Notes: generated from the letters alone by a model not told the origin. DNA of 36,636 bases from JAISFI01 sp031553775 (GCA_031553775.1 JAVBLA010000067.1:1-36636); one strand, 5' to 3'. Positions 26,288-35,238 are shown, numbered from the stretch's first letter. Translations and numbers: made by a program.

Positions 26288-26641
26288 TTAATTGATTATT
26301 CTGTTCGTAGCCGTATCTGGAAAAACGATAGCCGGCTTAAAGCTTTTTGCCTCTTCAAAATCCATAAGTGCATACGACATGACGATGATAATATCGCCCG
26401 GTTGCACTTTGCGCGCGGCGGCGCCATTGAGACAAATCACTCCGGATCCGCGTTGTCCTTTTATGATATATGTTTCAAACCGCTCCCCATTATTATTATT
26501 TACGATTTGCACCTTTTCACCGGCAATCAAATTAGCAGCATCCATCAAATCTTCATCGATGGTAATACTTCCGATATAATTCAGGTTCGCTTCGGTAACC
26601 GTAACACGGTGGAGCTTGGATTTTACTACTTCAATCAACAT
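26288..26641 (-). CDS. panD: Aspartate 1-decarboxylase
   Basis: 117 residues, full length for the family. Gly24-Ser25 in YIGS is the self-cleavage site that generates the pyruvoyl group, and the downstream NGAAARKVQPGDIIIVMSYA segment is typical. It converts aspartate to beta-alanine, which PanC joins to pantoate to make pantothenate for coenzyme A. panC lies upstream on the same strand with 171 bp of repeat-rich spacer between. Confidence 0.96.
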   Translation of the reverse strand: MLIEVVKSKLHRVTVTEANLNYIGSITIDEDLMDAANLIAGEKVQIVNNNNGERFETYIIKGQRGSGVICLNGAAARKVQPGDIIIVMSYALMDFEEAKSFKPAIVFPDTATNRIIN

Positions 26642-26646
26642 TTTTA

Positions 26647-26816
26647 AAAATTAAGAATGAAGAATTAAGAATGAAGAATTAATTCTGCAAAATCTTCAAT
26701 TTCCCGACATCCTCAAAACCGGGTGCAAAGTTAATAATTTTTAATTGAAAATTGAAAATTGAAAATTGAAAATTAGCTCTGGATATCATTTTCAATTCTC
26801 AATTTTCAATTTTCAA
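26647..26816. repeat. Heptanucleotide repeat arrays, locus 4 (panC-panD spacer)
   Basis: Three arrays. 26647-26681: AAAATTA, AGAATGA, AGAATTA, AGAATGA, AGAATTA. 26742-26775: TAATTGA followed by three AAATTGA and a partial unit. 26789-26816, inverted: TTTTCAA, TTCTCAA, TTTTCAA, TTTTCAA. The last contains the panC stop (26813-26815) and faces the second, so a hairpin of about 25 bp is possible. It would sit between panC and panD on their transcript. Confidence 0.88.
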
Positions 26817-27655
26817 TTATATATCATGTTGTCTATGAGGCGGACATCTCCACAAAAAACAGCTACGCAAGTCACCGGATAAGTTGTTTCATCCCATGAA
26901 CGGATAGATTGCAGGGAGCTGCCGTCGACTATATCTACGTATTCTACTTTTAATTCAGGCTCCCCGTTAATGGAGTTAATGATCCATTGTTTCAACTGAT
27001 CGACTGTCTGCGTTGTTTTTTGATTTTTACTTTCGTATAAAACCTTCGAGATCAGGGTAGCTTTTTCGCGTTGTTCTTCTGAAAGGCGCGTATTCCGGCT
27101 GCTCATAGCCAAACCGTTTGGCTCCCGGACAATCGGGCATGCCACAATCTCCACTCCCATTTTCAATTGCCGCACCATTGCACGTATAATGGCTAATTGT
27201 TGAAAATCTTTCTCCCCGAAATAAGCACGGTCGGGTTGTACTGCATCGAACAATTTGCTTACAATCTGTGCTACACCGTTAAAATGTCCGGGACGATGGG
27301 CACCTTCCATTACCCGCTCAAGATCACTGAAATCAAAAGTACGCGTATCCGGTTCGGGATACATTTCTTTCACTTCCGGAGCAAAGACATAATTGCATCC
27401 GTTTTTTTCCAGCAATTGTACATCGGCATCCAGTGTACGCGGATATTTCAACAGATCGTTCGGATCGTTGAACTGGGTGGGGTTGACGAAAATACTGGCC
27501 ACAGTAATATCATTATCCCGTACTGATTGTCCGACTAATGAAATATGGCCCCGGTGAAGAGCTCCCATGGTCGGGACAAAGCCGATGGTCTTCAGCTCTC
27601 CCCTGGCTTTCCCCAGAAATTGCTGTAATTCGCGGATGGTATGGATGATTTTCAT
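26813..27655 (-). CDS. panC: Pantothenate synthetase
   Basis: 280 residues from the ATG at 27655. The frame is open to 27775, but those 40 extra codons lack family similarity and MKIIHTIRELQ is the usual start. Nucleotidyltransferase fold: FVPTMGALHRGHISLV carries the HIGH-like motif, GEKDFQQ and SSRNTRLS are the other conserved nucleotide-binding segments. It joins pantoate and beta-alanine using ATP. With panD it forms the local part of the pantothenate pathway; panB is not here. The stop codon lies within a heptad array. Confidence 0.96.
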   Translation of the reverse strand: MKIIHTIRELQQFLGKARGELKTIGFVPTMGALHRGHISLVGQSVRDNDITVASIFVNPTQFNDPNDLLKYPRTLDADVQLLEKNGCNYVFAPEVKEMYPEPDTRTFDFSDLERVMEGAHRPGHFNGVAQIVSKLFDAVQPDRAYFGEKDFQQLAIIRAMVRQLKMGVEIVACPIVREPNGLAMSSRNTRLSEEQREKATLISKVLYESKNQKTTQTVDQLKQWIINSINGEPELKVEYVDIVDGSSLQSIRSWDETTYPVTCVAVFCGDVRLIDNMIYN

Positions 27656-27858
27656 TTTACAGTTGATTAAAAACGCTACAAAGGAACGAAAAACCAGGGG
27701 GATATGGAAGGTATTTGGGTGAAAGTTTTTAAACACGGAGTTGCATGGAGGATAATGTGATATCGGCAAAGCCACATATCAAGCCAGCCCAATTCACGCA
27801 AAAGAAAGGTAAAAGAATATAACAAACATTATTCTATTTTTTTTCTCAATTATTTAGT
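27656..27858. other. Divergent intergenic region, panC / cysteine protease
   Basis: No gene is visible. It carries the weak panC promoter box and, at about 27733-27750, ACACGGAGTTGCATGGAG, which differs by three transitions from a motif at about 2557-2574. Confidence 0.5.
27679..27686 (-). promoter_or_regulatory. Possible promoter -7 box for panC
   Basis: The minus strand reads TTCCTTTG followed by TAGC, 24 bases before the panC ATG, the same distance as the well-supported mutY box. The first two bases differ from TAnnTTTG and no -33 TTTG is seen. Confidence 0.35.
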
Positions 27859-27866
27859 TACCTTTG
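27859..27866 (+). promoter_or_regulatory. Promoter -7 box for the cysteine-protease-like gene
   Basis: TACCTTTG fully matches TAnnTTTG and stands 34 bases before the ATG at 27901. The -33 region is a T-run rather than TTTG. Confidence 0.55.
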
Positions 27867-27900
27867 TAGAAATAATAAAAATTCAAAATAAACTCTAATT

Positions 27901-28467
27901 ATGAAAAGGATTTCCTCTATTATAATTGTAATAATATTCACATCTGTTATTTTTCATTCGAAGGCTCAAACACAAAAAAACGATAATTGTGATTTTTTTG
28001 ATTCTGTCGTAAATAATCATAATCAAATCTTTCAGGCCTCTTGCATACCATCAACTGTCGAAATGGTGCTAAAGTATTGTAAAGTCGTCGATTTTGATTT
28101 TTACGACTTACAAAATAAATGGAAAAACAAAACTGATGGTTCTTTCAATGACTTTGACAATAAAGAATTATACGGTATTACTTTTTTCCATAAATTTGAT
28201 TTACCCCGGAATGCAAACTTTCCGATAGATAGTCTTTTTCAAACTATAGAAAATGAATTGAAGTCTGGGAAAAAAGTGATTATCTCACTTCCGTCGGACA
28301 TGGGCTGGCACATGTTTGTCATCTACAAACAAACGCCAGATGGTGAATTTGTTTCATACAGCAAGCAATGGAGTCACACATTAATACTTAGAAACACAAA
28401 AGAAATTGTAAAAAAAGTTAACGGTACGGATATCATGACTTACAGTGCTCCCCCTCGTCTGCAATGA
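27901..28467 (+). CDS. Secreted papain/C39-like cysteine peptidase domain protein
   Basis: 188 residues with a signal peptide ending in SKAQ. QASCIPSTVEMVLKY places a likely nucleophile Cys48 at the N-terminus of a helix, preceded by a Gln that could form the oxyanion hole. GWHMFVIYKQTPDGEFVSY supplies His137 and a following strand, as in C39/papain-like peptidases. Function is therefore probable proteolysis or peptide transfer in the periplasm or outside, but no substrate is suggested. The gene is visibly richer in A+T than panC or the nuclease gene on either side, and an IS remnant follows it, so recent acquisition is likely. Confidence 0.6.
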   Translation: MKRISSIIIVIIFTSVIFHSKAQTQKNDNCDFFDSVVNNHNQIFQASCIPSTVEMVLKYCKVVDFDFYDLQNKWKNKTDGSFNDFDNKELYGITFFHKFDLPRNANFPIDSLFQTIENELKSGKKVIISLPSDMGWHMFVIYKQTPDGEFVSYSKQWSHTLILRNTKEIVKKVNGTDIMTYSAPPRLQ

Positions 28468-28500
28468 GGGGAAAGTGATTCTAATCTAATAAACCAATTC

Positions 28501-28662
28501 CTACTTCAGAAAATCATGGGGAAGCATACACCACTGACAACCCGTTTTAAGCATGTAGAAGATTGCATCGAAAATTTCTCTTAAACTGTGCTTGCCTTTG
28601 TCGTTTAAAATGACTACTGCACTCCATTGACTATCGGTCAAGTTAGTTGAATAAATTTTCAT
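28501..28662 (-). pseudogene. IS5-type transposase, N-terminal remnant
   Basis: From the ATG at 28662, the 53 codons begin MKIYSTNLTDSQWSAVV and continue with KHSLREIFDAIFYMLKTGCQ and MLPHDF, the N-terminal DUF4096-like domain of IS4/IS5-group transposases. The usual basic stretch between the first two motifs is shortened, CQWR has become CQWC, and the protein stops at HDFLK where intact ones continue PxW. No catalytic DDE domain remains. No terminal inverted repeats were recognised. Confidence 0.75.
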
Positions 28663-28775
28663 TTTTTCTTTATCGTTTGGTAACCATAAAAATATGAATA
28701 AAAAATGCAACTTTTGATACATCTTCTGGGGGTAATCATTTTATTTTAGTATGGAGTTTATTCATGAAAATCCAT

Positions 28776-28783
28776 TACTTTTG
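28776..28783 (+). promoter_or_regulatory. Promoter -7 box for the AddB-like gene
   Basis: TACTTTTG fits TAnnTTTG and ends 9 bases before the ATG at 28793. The predicted start of transcription (about 28788-28791) would leave almost no leader. It also makes the upstream ATG at 28751 unusable. Confidence 0.5.
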
Positions 28784-28792
28784 CAAGTACGT

Positions 28793-31732
28793 ATGACAGA
28801 ACAATCCAACATACCATTTCTTCAATTAGTAGCACAAGACCTGACAGATCGTTTCGGAACAGATTTGTCACGAGTGACCGTAGTGTTTCCCAGCCGCCGG
28901 GCAAGGTTATTTTTCAACAATTACCTGTACCGTAGCGTTGGAGAACCGGTCTGGGCGCCGCAATACCTCACGATCGACGAATTATTCGGTCGGAAATGCA
29001 ATTTACGCATTGCCGATAATATCAAACTGGTAGCAGAATTATATGATGTATATCTTGAAATATATAACAAGGAGGCAACATCTCCTTCCCAGGAAACATT
29101 AGATGAATTCTATTTTTTCGGAGAAATACTGTTGGGTGACTTCGACGATATTGATAAAAACATGGCCAATGCCCTGTCATTATTCAGCAATCTGCAGGAT
29201 CTGGATGCCTTACGCGATGATTTTACGCATCTCAGCGAAGCGCAGATCGAATCCATCAGTCGTTATTTCAACAGTCACTTCCAGGGAGGCACCCGTTTGC
29301 AGGAAGCATTCCAATCGATCTGGAATATCCTGGGAAAAGTATATTTTGCTTTTAAACAACGTTTACTGTCATCCGGCATTGCCTATCCGGGGATGATGAT
29401 GCGATCTGTCATCGAAGAACAATTATTCGATCTTCCGGATAACTCCCGTTCGGCGGCGTTTCCGAACGCCGTCGAAGAAACTTCCATCCAATATGTATTT
29501 GCCGGTTTCAATGTATTGAACGGTTGCGAAAAGGCGCTTTTTAAACAGTTGAAAAAAATCTCGCTGTTCTACTGGGATTACGATTCGTACTACCTGGATA
29601 TGAAAGGGAGCTACAAGCATGAGGCAGGACGTTTTATCAAAGAAAACATCCAACAGTTCGGTTCTGCCCTGAACCCTGAAAATTTCAGCCATTCCAATTT
29701 TCCGGAGAAAGAAATTACCATTATTTCCGCACCTTCCGAAAGTGCACAGACTGCTTATATTTCTCCCTGGACAGAAAGCCTGCAAAATACCCGGTTCATC
29801 GATCCGGATTCTGCCGTAGTGTTATGTAATGAACAGATATTGCCTACGGTGATGCATGCCATTCCTCCGGAAAAAGTGGAAAATGTGAATATCACGATGG
29901 GGTTTCCCATCACACAGGCGCCTGTATGCAGTTTCCTACAGGTGCTGACAGAAATGCAGGTGAACGGATTTTCCGCATCGGGAAAAAATCTCCGCTACAA
30001 ATATGTATTACCGGTATTACGGCATCCTTATACCTTGTCGGTCTTTCCGGAAGCTAAAGAAACGGAAGAACGCATCATCCGGGAAAATATCTTCTTCCCT
30101 ACCCCGGAAATACTGGGAAATTCTTTTCTGTTCGAAAGGGCGAAAGATACGAAACAACTCGCGGACTACCTGCTGGAAGCAACCCGCCGGGCCGGACTGC
30201 TATTCAAAGACCCGGAAAAATATAACGATCTGTACGGCGGATTATACCAGGAATCGTTGTTTCGGGCCTACCAGGTAATCAACCGCATTGCAGGATTGGT
30301 CTCTTCGGGGGAGTTACAGGTGGAAAAGGTGACTTTTCTCCGTTTGTTGAAAAAGTTATTCTCGGTTACCACCGTTCCTTTCCATGGCGAGCCGGTCAAA
30401 GGATTACAGGTGATGGGGGTATTGGAGACACGCACACTTGATTTTAAAAATCTCCTGATTTTATCTGTCAATGAAGGTTTTATGCCGGGAACAAGCAACG
30501 ATAACTCTTTCATCCCTCAGTTCCTGAGAAAATATTTTGGGTTGAGTACTACGGAACATCAGGATTCGATATTCGCTTATTATTTTTTCAGGTTGATACA
30601 GCGGGCAGAAAATATCACGCTAATCTATAACATAGGGAAAACACCGTTAGGAAAAGCTGAAATGAGCCGGTTTATTCTGCAATTACTGGTAGACAGCAGA
30701 TTACGGATCAAACGCTTCGGTTTATCGTCTTCCGTCCGGCCTGTACGTCCGGAAACAATAGAAGTCCCGAAAAACGAAAACCTGATCCGGAAGATCAGGC
30801 AGCAATACGACCGGAATACCGATCCCGAAGCGCACAGACTCTCTCCTTCCGCCCTGAATGTCCTGATCGATTGTTCCCTGCGTTTTTACCTGCAATATAT
30901 CGAAGGAATCCGGACCAAAGAAGAGCTTTCAGACGAGCTGGACAGTTCGGTTTTTGGTACGATTTTCCACCGGGCGGCAGAACTGCTTTACAGGGAAATA
31001 GGCCATATGGAAAATGAGAAGAATTTTACTCCGTTTATCGTTCAGAAAGAACATTATGACGCATATCTCGGCAAAAATTCATTTAAATTAGACCGGTTGA
31101 TCTCCCGTGCCTTCGAGGAAAAATATTTTTTCAAACCGGATGTGGACATCAGTCAATACAATGGAGAACAACTGATCAATTTCAGGGTAATCAGGCATTT
31201 ATTGCGTCGTTTGGTTGTATTCGACAGGCAACAGGTGCCTTTCAGCATCTGTGGACTGGAATATCCGGCATATACCGGTTTCGAATTGCCGCACCGGAAT
31301 GTCTCCCTGAAAATAGGAGGTATTATCGATCGTCTGGAAGAAAAAAACGGTACCATCCGGATCGTCGACTACAAAACCAGCGGATCGGGAAAAAGCTATA
31401 AAGAGATCTCTGAATTATTCGAACAAAAAGACGACCGGGCATCGCATATATTCCAAACCTTCCTGTATGCATCCGTATTAATCCGTTCCGGGAAAAAGCT
31501 ACCGGTAGTTCCTACCCTACTATACTTGCAGGAGGCAGGAAAAGAAGATTATTCTCCCGTTATTTGCTATGAGAAGGAAGAAATTACCGATTTCAATCAG
31601 CTATATGATATATTTGAAGGATTTTTCATAGCAAAATTAGACGAACTTTTCAACCCGGAAATTCCTTTCAGGCAGACCACTGCCCTGAAGAATTGCGCTT
31701 ATTGTGATTTTAAGGAGTTGTGTAACAGATAA
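28793..31732 (+). CDS. AddB-like PD-(D/E)XK nuclease with iron-sulfur cysteines
   Basis: 979 residues from the ATG at 28793 (28751 is upstream of the promoter box). VTVVFPSRRARLFFNNYL near the N-terminus is the inactive helicase-like start typical of Bacteroidetes AddB relatives. The C-terminal nuclease domain has GTIFHRAAELLY, GGIIDRLE and VDYKTSG with Asp859 and Lys861. Cys694 (in LIDCSLRFYLQY) and the C-x2-C-x5-C group Cys968/Cys971/Cys977 match the [4Fe-4S] staple of AddB/Cas4 nucleases. Role: end resection for recombinational repair together with an AddA/RecB-like helicase, which is not in this window. Converges on the RHS locus with only 17 bases between. Confidence 0.9.
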   Translation: MTEQSNIPFLQLVAQDLTDRFGTDLSRVTVVFPSRRARLFFNNYLYRSVGEPVWAPQYLTIDELFGRKCNLRIADNIKLVAELYDVYLEIYNKEATSPSQETLDEFYFFGEILLGDFDDIDKNMANALSLFSNLQDLDALRDDFTHLSEAQIESISRYFNSHFQGGTRLQEAFQSIWNILGKVYFAFKQRLLSSGIAYPGMMMRSVIEEQLFDLPDNSRSAAFPNAVEETSIQYVFAGFNVLNGCEKALFKQLKKISLFYWDYDSYYLDMKGSYKHEAGRFIKENIQQFGSALNPENFSHSNFPEKEITIISAPSESAQTAYISPWTESLQNTRFIDPDSAVVLCNEQILPTVMHAIPPEKVENVNITMGFPITQAPVCSFLQVLTEMQVNGFSASGKNLRYKYVLPVLRHPYTLSVFPEAKETEERIIRENIFFPTPEILGNSFLFERAKDTKQLADYLLEATRRAGLLFKDPEKYNDLYGGLYQESLFRAYQVINRIAGLVSSGELQVEKVTFLRLLKKLFSVTTVPFHGEPVKGLQVMGVLETRTLDFKNLLILSVNEGFMPGTSNDNSFIPQFLRKYFGLSTTEHQDSIFAYYFFRLIQRAENITLIYNIGKTPLGKAEMSRFILQLLVDSRLRIKRFGLSSSVRPVRPETIEVPKNENLIRKIRQQYDRNTDPEAHRLSPSALNVLIDCSLRFYLQYIEGIRTKEELSDELDSSVFGTIFHRAAELLYREIGHMENEKNFTPFIVQKEHYDAYLGKNSFKLDRLISRAFEEKYFFKPDVDISQYNGEQLINFRVIRHLLRRLVVFDRQQVPFSICGLEYPAYTGFELPHRNVSLKIGGIIDRLEEKNGTIRIVDYKTSGSGKSYKEISELFEQKDDRASHIFQTFLYASVLIRSGKKLPVVPTLLYLQEAGKEDYSPVICYEKEEITDFNQLYDIFEGFFIAKLDELFNPEIPFRQTTALKNCAYCDFKELCNR

Positions 31733-31749
31733 AAAAATATTGATACAAA

Positions 31750-34700
31750 CTATTCATTTGGATTTAAATAATGGTAATCGTATGAATTTATTATATTTGT
31801 ATTTTTGTCCTTGAGATATTGTAAGCGGCCAAATGAATCATACTCGTAATAAGATATTACCCCATGTGGATCTGTAACTGTTAACAATCCTACTAAAGGT
31901 TTATAAGTATACGTTGTTATTTGTGCTTCGGTAAATTGAGATCTCAAATTATTAATTAAATTCCAATCATCAGTCGAAGGTTGTATTTTTGAAGCAATGG
32001 AAGCTAACCTATACTCCGGGATTCTGGCTATCAAATCTGCATAAAATACATTCTTAACCTCTGCTATAGGATATTTATTACAATAGCCCCAAATGTAAGC
32101 AACATGCATATTGTCTTTTGTCCTCATAGAGATTAATCGTCCGTATCTATAAAATCCAAAGGTTTCTTTTATGCGAAATTTAGAATAGTACTCCGGGGAA
32201 TGATACAGAACTGGGGTATTACTTTCAAATTGATAAATAGAAGATAAGAAAGGAAGACCTGATGAAACATAATATCTATTCATAACGGCACTAACCACAG
32301 AAGTGTCATTCTCTGACAGAACGGCTGTTTCAATGGGCGATTTAATCATATTCAGATTTAACATTGCCATAATTGCCTCAGAATGAATATCATTATTAAA
32401 ATTTTCAAATTCAAAAGGATATTCATATATTACAGATAGAGACTTTCCATCACTATTTATTGTCTTTTGTTTACGAATAAATGACTTTTCATTATAAGAA
32501 TAATCCACTTGTTTCGTAACTCCATTCTGGTCTGTTGTTTCCTGCTGGATCAATAGACACGGAGTCAATAATATTTTATAATTACCCAAACTTCTGGGTG
32601 AAGATATCAAAGAAATGTGATATTTTGAACCGGCATCCTCAACATTATATTTATTCCTAATTCGATAAACCACATCTCCAGAAACATCAGAGGTAATTTC
32701 TTCCAGAAGCCTACCTCTGAATCGGGACATATCATTGGTAATGTACGTTCCATATTTTTCTGCAATTCCATAAGTTCCTAAATTGGTAGGTGTCATATGA
32801 GTAGTTTTAACTGTATTGCTATACAAATCAGGTATATCTATCCAGGAAGAAAAACTTGACTGGACAAAACCATTATTCATAAAAATCTCTTTTACATAAG
32901 GATACCCTACATGATATTCAGAAAAAAGATTATTCGATCCAAAACTATTTGCACTTATATTTGTGAGTTCTGTTATGACACCAACACTACAGATAACGGG
33001 AAAAGCACTTGTATATCCATATGAAGTAAAGCGTTCATTTATTTTATACTTAGGCTCTATCCCTATAACACCCATTTCTTCTCCTAAAGAAGATTGGTAC
33101 AAAAACCTTCTGGTATTAATTGGAGCTCTTGTTTTACTGTGAAAATCCTGTACCATTTTAACTCTTGCCCCACCACAAGGCAAAGGCTTATTGATTTCGG
33201 TTTTTGTCAATATAAAAAAATAAGGATTACGGGTAAAATAAATATTATACCGGTTATTTTCATATTCAATTTTAGACATCCCTCCTGTCGGGTATACAAT
33301 TTCATTCAACAATCCAACACTACAAACATTTGGATTTACTTTTCGATTTTCTTTTATATTCGTACAATAAGCATCTTTATCACTTATTCCTGTTTCGTAT
33401 CCCCCGGACCAAAATCCCCAATGATCAAGAGAAATAGTCAATGGGTCCGGCAGTTCCTGAGATAGATTATATTTGAAAGAATGCTTAAGTCCATTCTGAG
33501 AAATTGATTGCAGAAAGAAATAGCGATTTTTAGATACGTAAGAAAAAGATGCTTCCTTTAATAAGATATTATCAGAATAATGCTTTATTTTACTAAGTTG
33601 CAATAATTTGTCTTCAGATTCACCCTCATAAAAAGACAAGGAATTTTCAATATAACTGAACTGTATTTTAGTCTCGTCAATTTTTATATAATTCAGGACC
33701 GGCGTATATATTTTATCTCTTACAATAAAATTTTCAGATTCTATATCTTCATCGGCATATTGACTTGTACTAGCATCTGTACAAACAATTTGCGTGTATG
33801 AAGCCGTCCGCATATACGACAAGTAGCGATACTTATTGATTTGCATTTTTGAAATATAATTAAAGTTTGCCACTCTGCCAAACGGAGTAGTTATCGATTT
33901 CAAGAACCACGACGTAATATAGCGCGGCATTTTCTTGCATTTATCTGGATTATTAGGGGTAAAATATTCCAAATAATTACTTTCTCCCCCAAATGTATAG
34001 ATAAAGCCATCCGGAGTAATAATTTTTATGGTAGAACTTAATGGTGTTTCAAAAGTACTGTAAGATTGCACAGACATCCCGTCTATATCAATTTTGCATC
34101 CGTTTTCTTCCAATAATACAGGGCGACCGTCTTTTCCCATAATAAAACGTCCGAAATAACCGCCAAAACTAAACGTAAAAATATCCGGTTCAAATTCGTA
34201 TTTAAAATCGTTTCCTTCATAAAAAGTTCCATGCCCTTTTGAATTATACTCAACTCTGAAATTCATTAAATCATCATCCGAGTAATTAACAAATCGTCCA
34301 TCCCGCATAGCGACTAAAATTCCATCCAATAAATAATCATCATATTCCGAATTACGATAACATCCCCTTGTATCGTCCGGGCTTCCATTGAGAGTCCGGG
34401 TCACTACTCCTCCACAATTAAGCACCCAATTGTATCCCACATAAGAGGGACGTTTGGAGGGTACAAAACCGCTTGATATATATTTCAGGGAGATAGGAAT
34501 ATCAAAATCAATATCTTTATAACCTTCCAATTGTATTCCAAAATCGAGCAAGCCGTGGTATTTATTTACCTGTATATTACCATAGCATATCATATCTGTT
34601 ACCTGAGGAGTAGAAGTTCCTAGATTCTGAGGGGTGAAAAAATAGGCATTATCGACATTCGGAGTAAAGCAAAACTGACCCGAAACAGGAATCTGAAAGT

Positions 34701-34752
34701 AGTTCCATCCAAGTATCACAAAAAATACGATTTTGACTACAGATCCTTTCAT
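31750..34752 (-). CDS. Secreted RHS/YD-repeat protein of 1000 residues, no toxin core
   Basis: A signal peptide ends near VSGQ, followed by a long beta-rich region (YNWVLNCGGVVTRTLNG and YTFGGESNYLEYF resemble the N-terminal halves of Bacteroidetes RHS proteins). Only the last 40 residues contain clear YD repeats (VISYYEYDSFGRLQYLKDKN) and the protein stops at SYDYHYLNPNE. There is no RHS-associated core (DPLAE...NNP) and no toxin domain. It lies 34 bp downstream of a small lipoprotein gene, at the end of a minus-strand series led by an RHS-core toxin gene. Such first halves normally pair with a second RHS protein carrying the core, as TcB/TcC do. It may form part of the RHS shell. Low G+C. 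Confidence 0.82.
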   Translation of the reverse strand: MKGSVVKIVFFVILGWNYFQIPVSGQFCFTPNVDNAYFFTPQNLGTSTPQVTDMICYGNIQVNKYHGLLDFGIQLEGYKDIDFDIPISLKYISSGFVPSKRPSYVGYNWVLNCGGVVTRTLNGSPDDTRGCYRNSEYDDYLLDGILVAMRDGRFVNYSDDDLMNFRVEYNSKGHGTFYEGNDFKYEFEPDIFTFSFGGYFGRFIMGKDGRPVLLEENGCKIDIDGMSVQSYSTFETPLSSTIKIITPDGFIYTFGGESNYLEYFTPNNPDKCKKMPRYITSWFLKSITTPFGRVANFNYISKMQINKYRYLSYMRTASYTQIVCTDASTSQYADEDIESENFIVRDKIYTPVLNYIKIDETKIQFSYIENSLSFYEGESEDKLLQLSKIKHYSDNILLKEASFSYVSKNRYFFLQSISQNGLKHSFKYNLSQELPDPLTISLDHWGFWSGGYETGISDKDAYCTNIKENRKVNPNVCSVGLLNEIVYPTGGMSKIEYENNRYNIYFTRNPYFFILTKTEINKPLPCGGARVKMVQDFHSKTRAPINTRRFLYQSSLGEEMGVIGIEPKYKINERFTSYGYTSAFPVICSVGVITELTNISANSFGSNNLFSEYHVGYPYVKEIFMNNGFVQSSFSSWIDIPDLYSNTVKTTHMTPTNLGTYGIAEKYGTYITNDMSRFRGRLLEEITSDVSGDVVYRIRNKYNVEDAGSKYHISLISSPRSLGNYKILLTPCLLIQQETTDQNGVTKQVDYSYNEKSFIRKQKTINSDGKSLSVIYEYPFEFENFNNDIHSEAIMAMLNLNMIKSPIETAVLSENDTSVVSAVMNRYYVSSGLPFLSSIYQFESNTPVLYHSPEYYSKFRIKETFGFYRYGRLISMRTKDNMHVAYIWGYCNKYPIAEVKNVFYADLIARIPEYRLASIASKIQPSTDDWNLINNLRSQFTEAQITTYTYKPLVGLLTVTDPHGVISYYEYDSFGRLQYLKDKNTNIINSYDYHYLNPNE

Positions 34753-34786
34753 ATAAGTATTTTTTTAGTATTTACGAAATGGCAAT

Positions 34787-35212
34787 CTATCTTATTATTG
34801 TAACTGAATTGGTAATATCATAATAATATTTCTCTGCCTGGTTCTTTACTCTGAAACCAATATGAAACGAAAATTGATAAACCGCTGGTATAAAACCTTC
34901 CGGTATATATTCGATTTCCCAAAAATTTGGTTCTGAAAAATCCGATTTCAGCGAATCAATCAATATTCCATTGAAATAAAGTTCAACACTCTCAATTTTT
35001 TCAATATTTATAGAAATATCTTCCAGGTATTCAATAGCAAACTGTATATTTTGTCCATTTTTTATTGGCTCCAGAGGATAGGAACACATGAACATTGCCG
35101 TGAAATAAGGTGCTTTTTCCAAATCATTACCTTCATCTTTCGAGCATCCACTATTAAATAATAGAGCAATGAAGAAGAATAATTTTATTAGTATGTGTTT
35201 CATATTTTTCAT
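34787..35212 (-). CDS. Small lipoprotein with Ig-like fold, RHS-locus partner
   Basis: 141 residues (start 35212; Met4 at 35203 is possible). Lipobox FNSGC (about Cys23), then CSKDEGNDL. The rest alternates short strands (SVELYFNGILIDSLKS, FWEIEYIPEGFIPAVYQFSF) and looks like a beta-sandwich. I do not recognise a family. It stands between the first candidate partner lipoprotein (26 bp) and the 1000-residue RHS protein (34 bp). Could be an immunity protein, or a surface factor for RHS export. Confidence 0.7.
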   Translation of the reverse strand: MKNMKHILIKLFFFIALLFNSGCSKDEGNDLEKAPYFTAMFMCSYPLEPIKNGQNIQFAIEYLEDISINIEKIESVELYFNGILIDSLKSDFSEPNFWEIEYIPEGFIPAVYQFSFHIGFRVKNQAEKYYYDITNSVTIIR

Positions 35213-35238
35213 AACTTTAATTTATTATATTACAGGCC

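Noticed and set aside
26105..26647. 180-codon plus-strand frame over panD and the DUF2156 start
   Set aside because: Antisense to two well-supported genes; no domain recognised.
26647..26816. CRISPR-like array in the panC-panD spacer
   Set aside because: Units are 7 bp and directly tandem without spacers, and no cas genes are near; they are short tandem repeats.
27656..27775. N-terminal extension of PanC
   Set aside because: The 40 extra codons cover the probable promoter and lack PanC features.
28751..28792. AddB-like start at 28751
   Set aside because: The 14 extra codons lie over the promoter -7 box and are not family-like.
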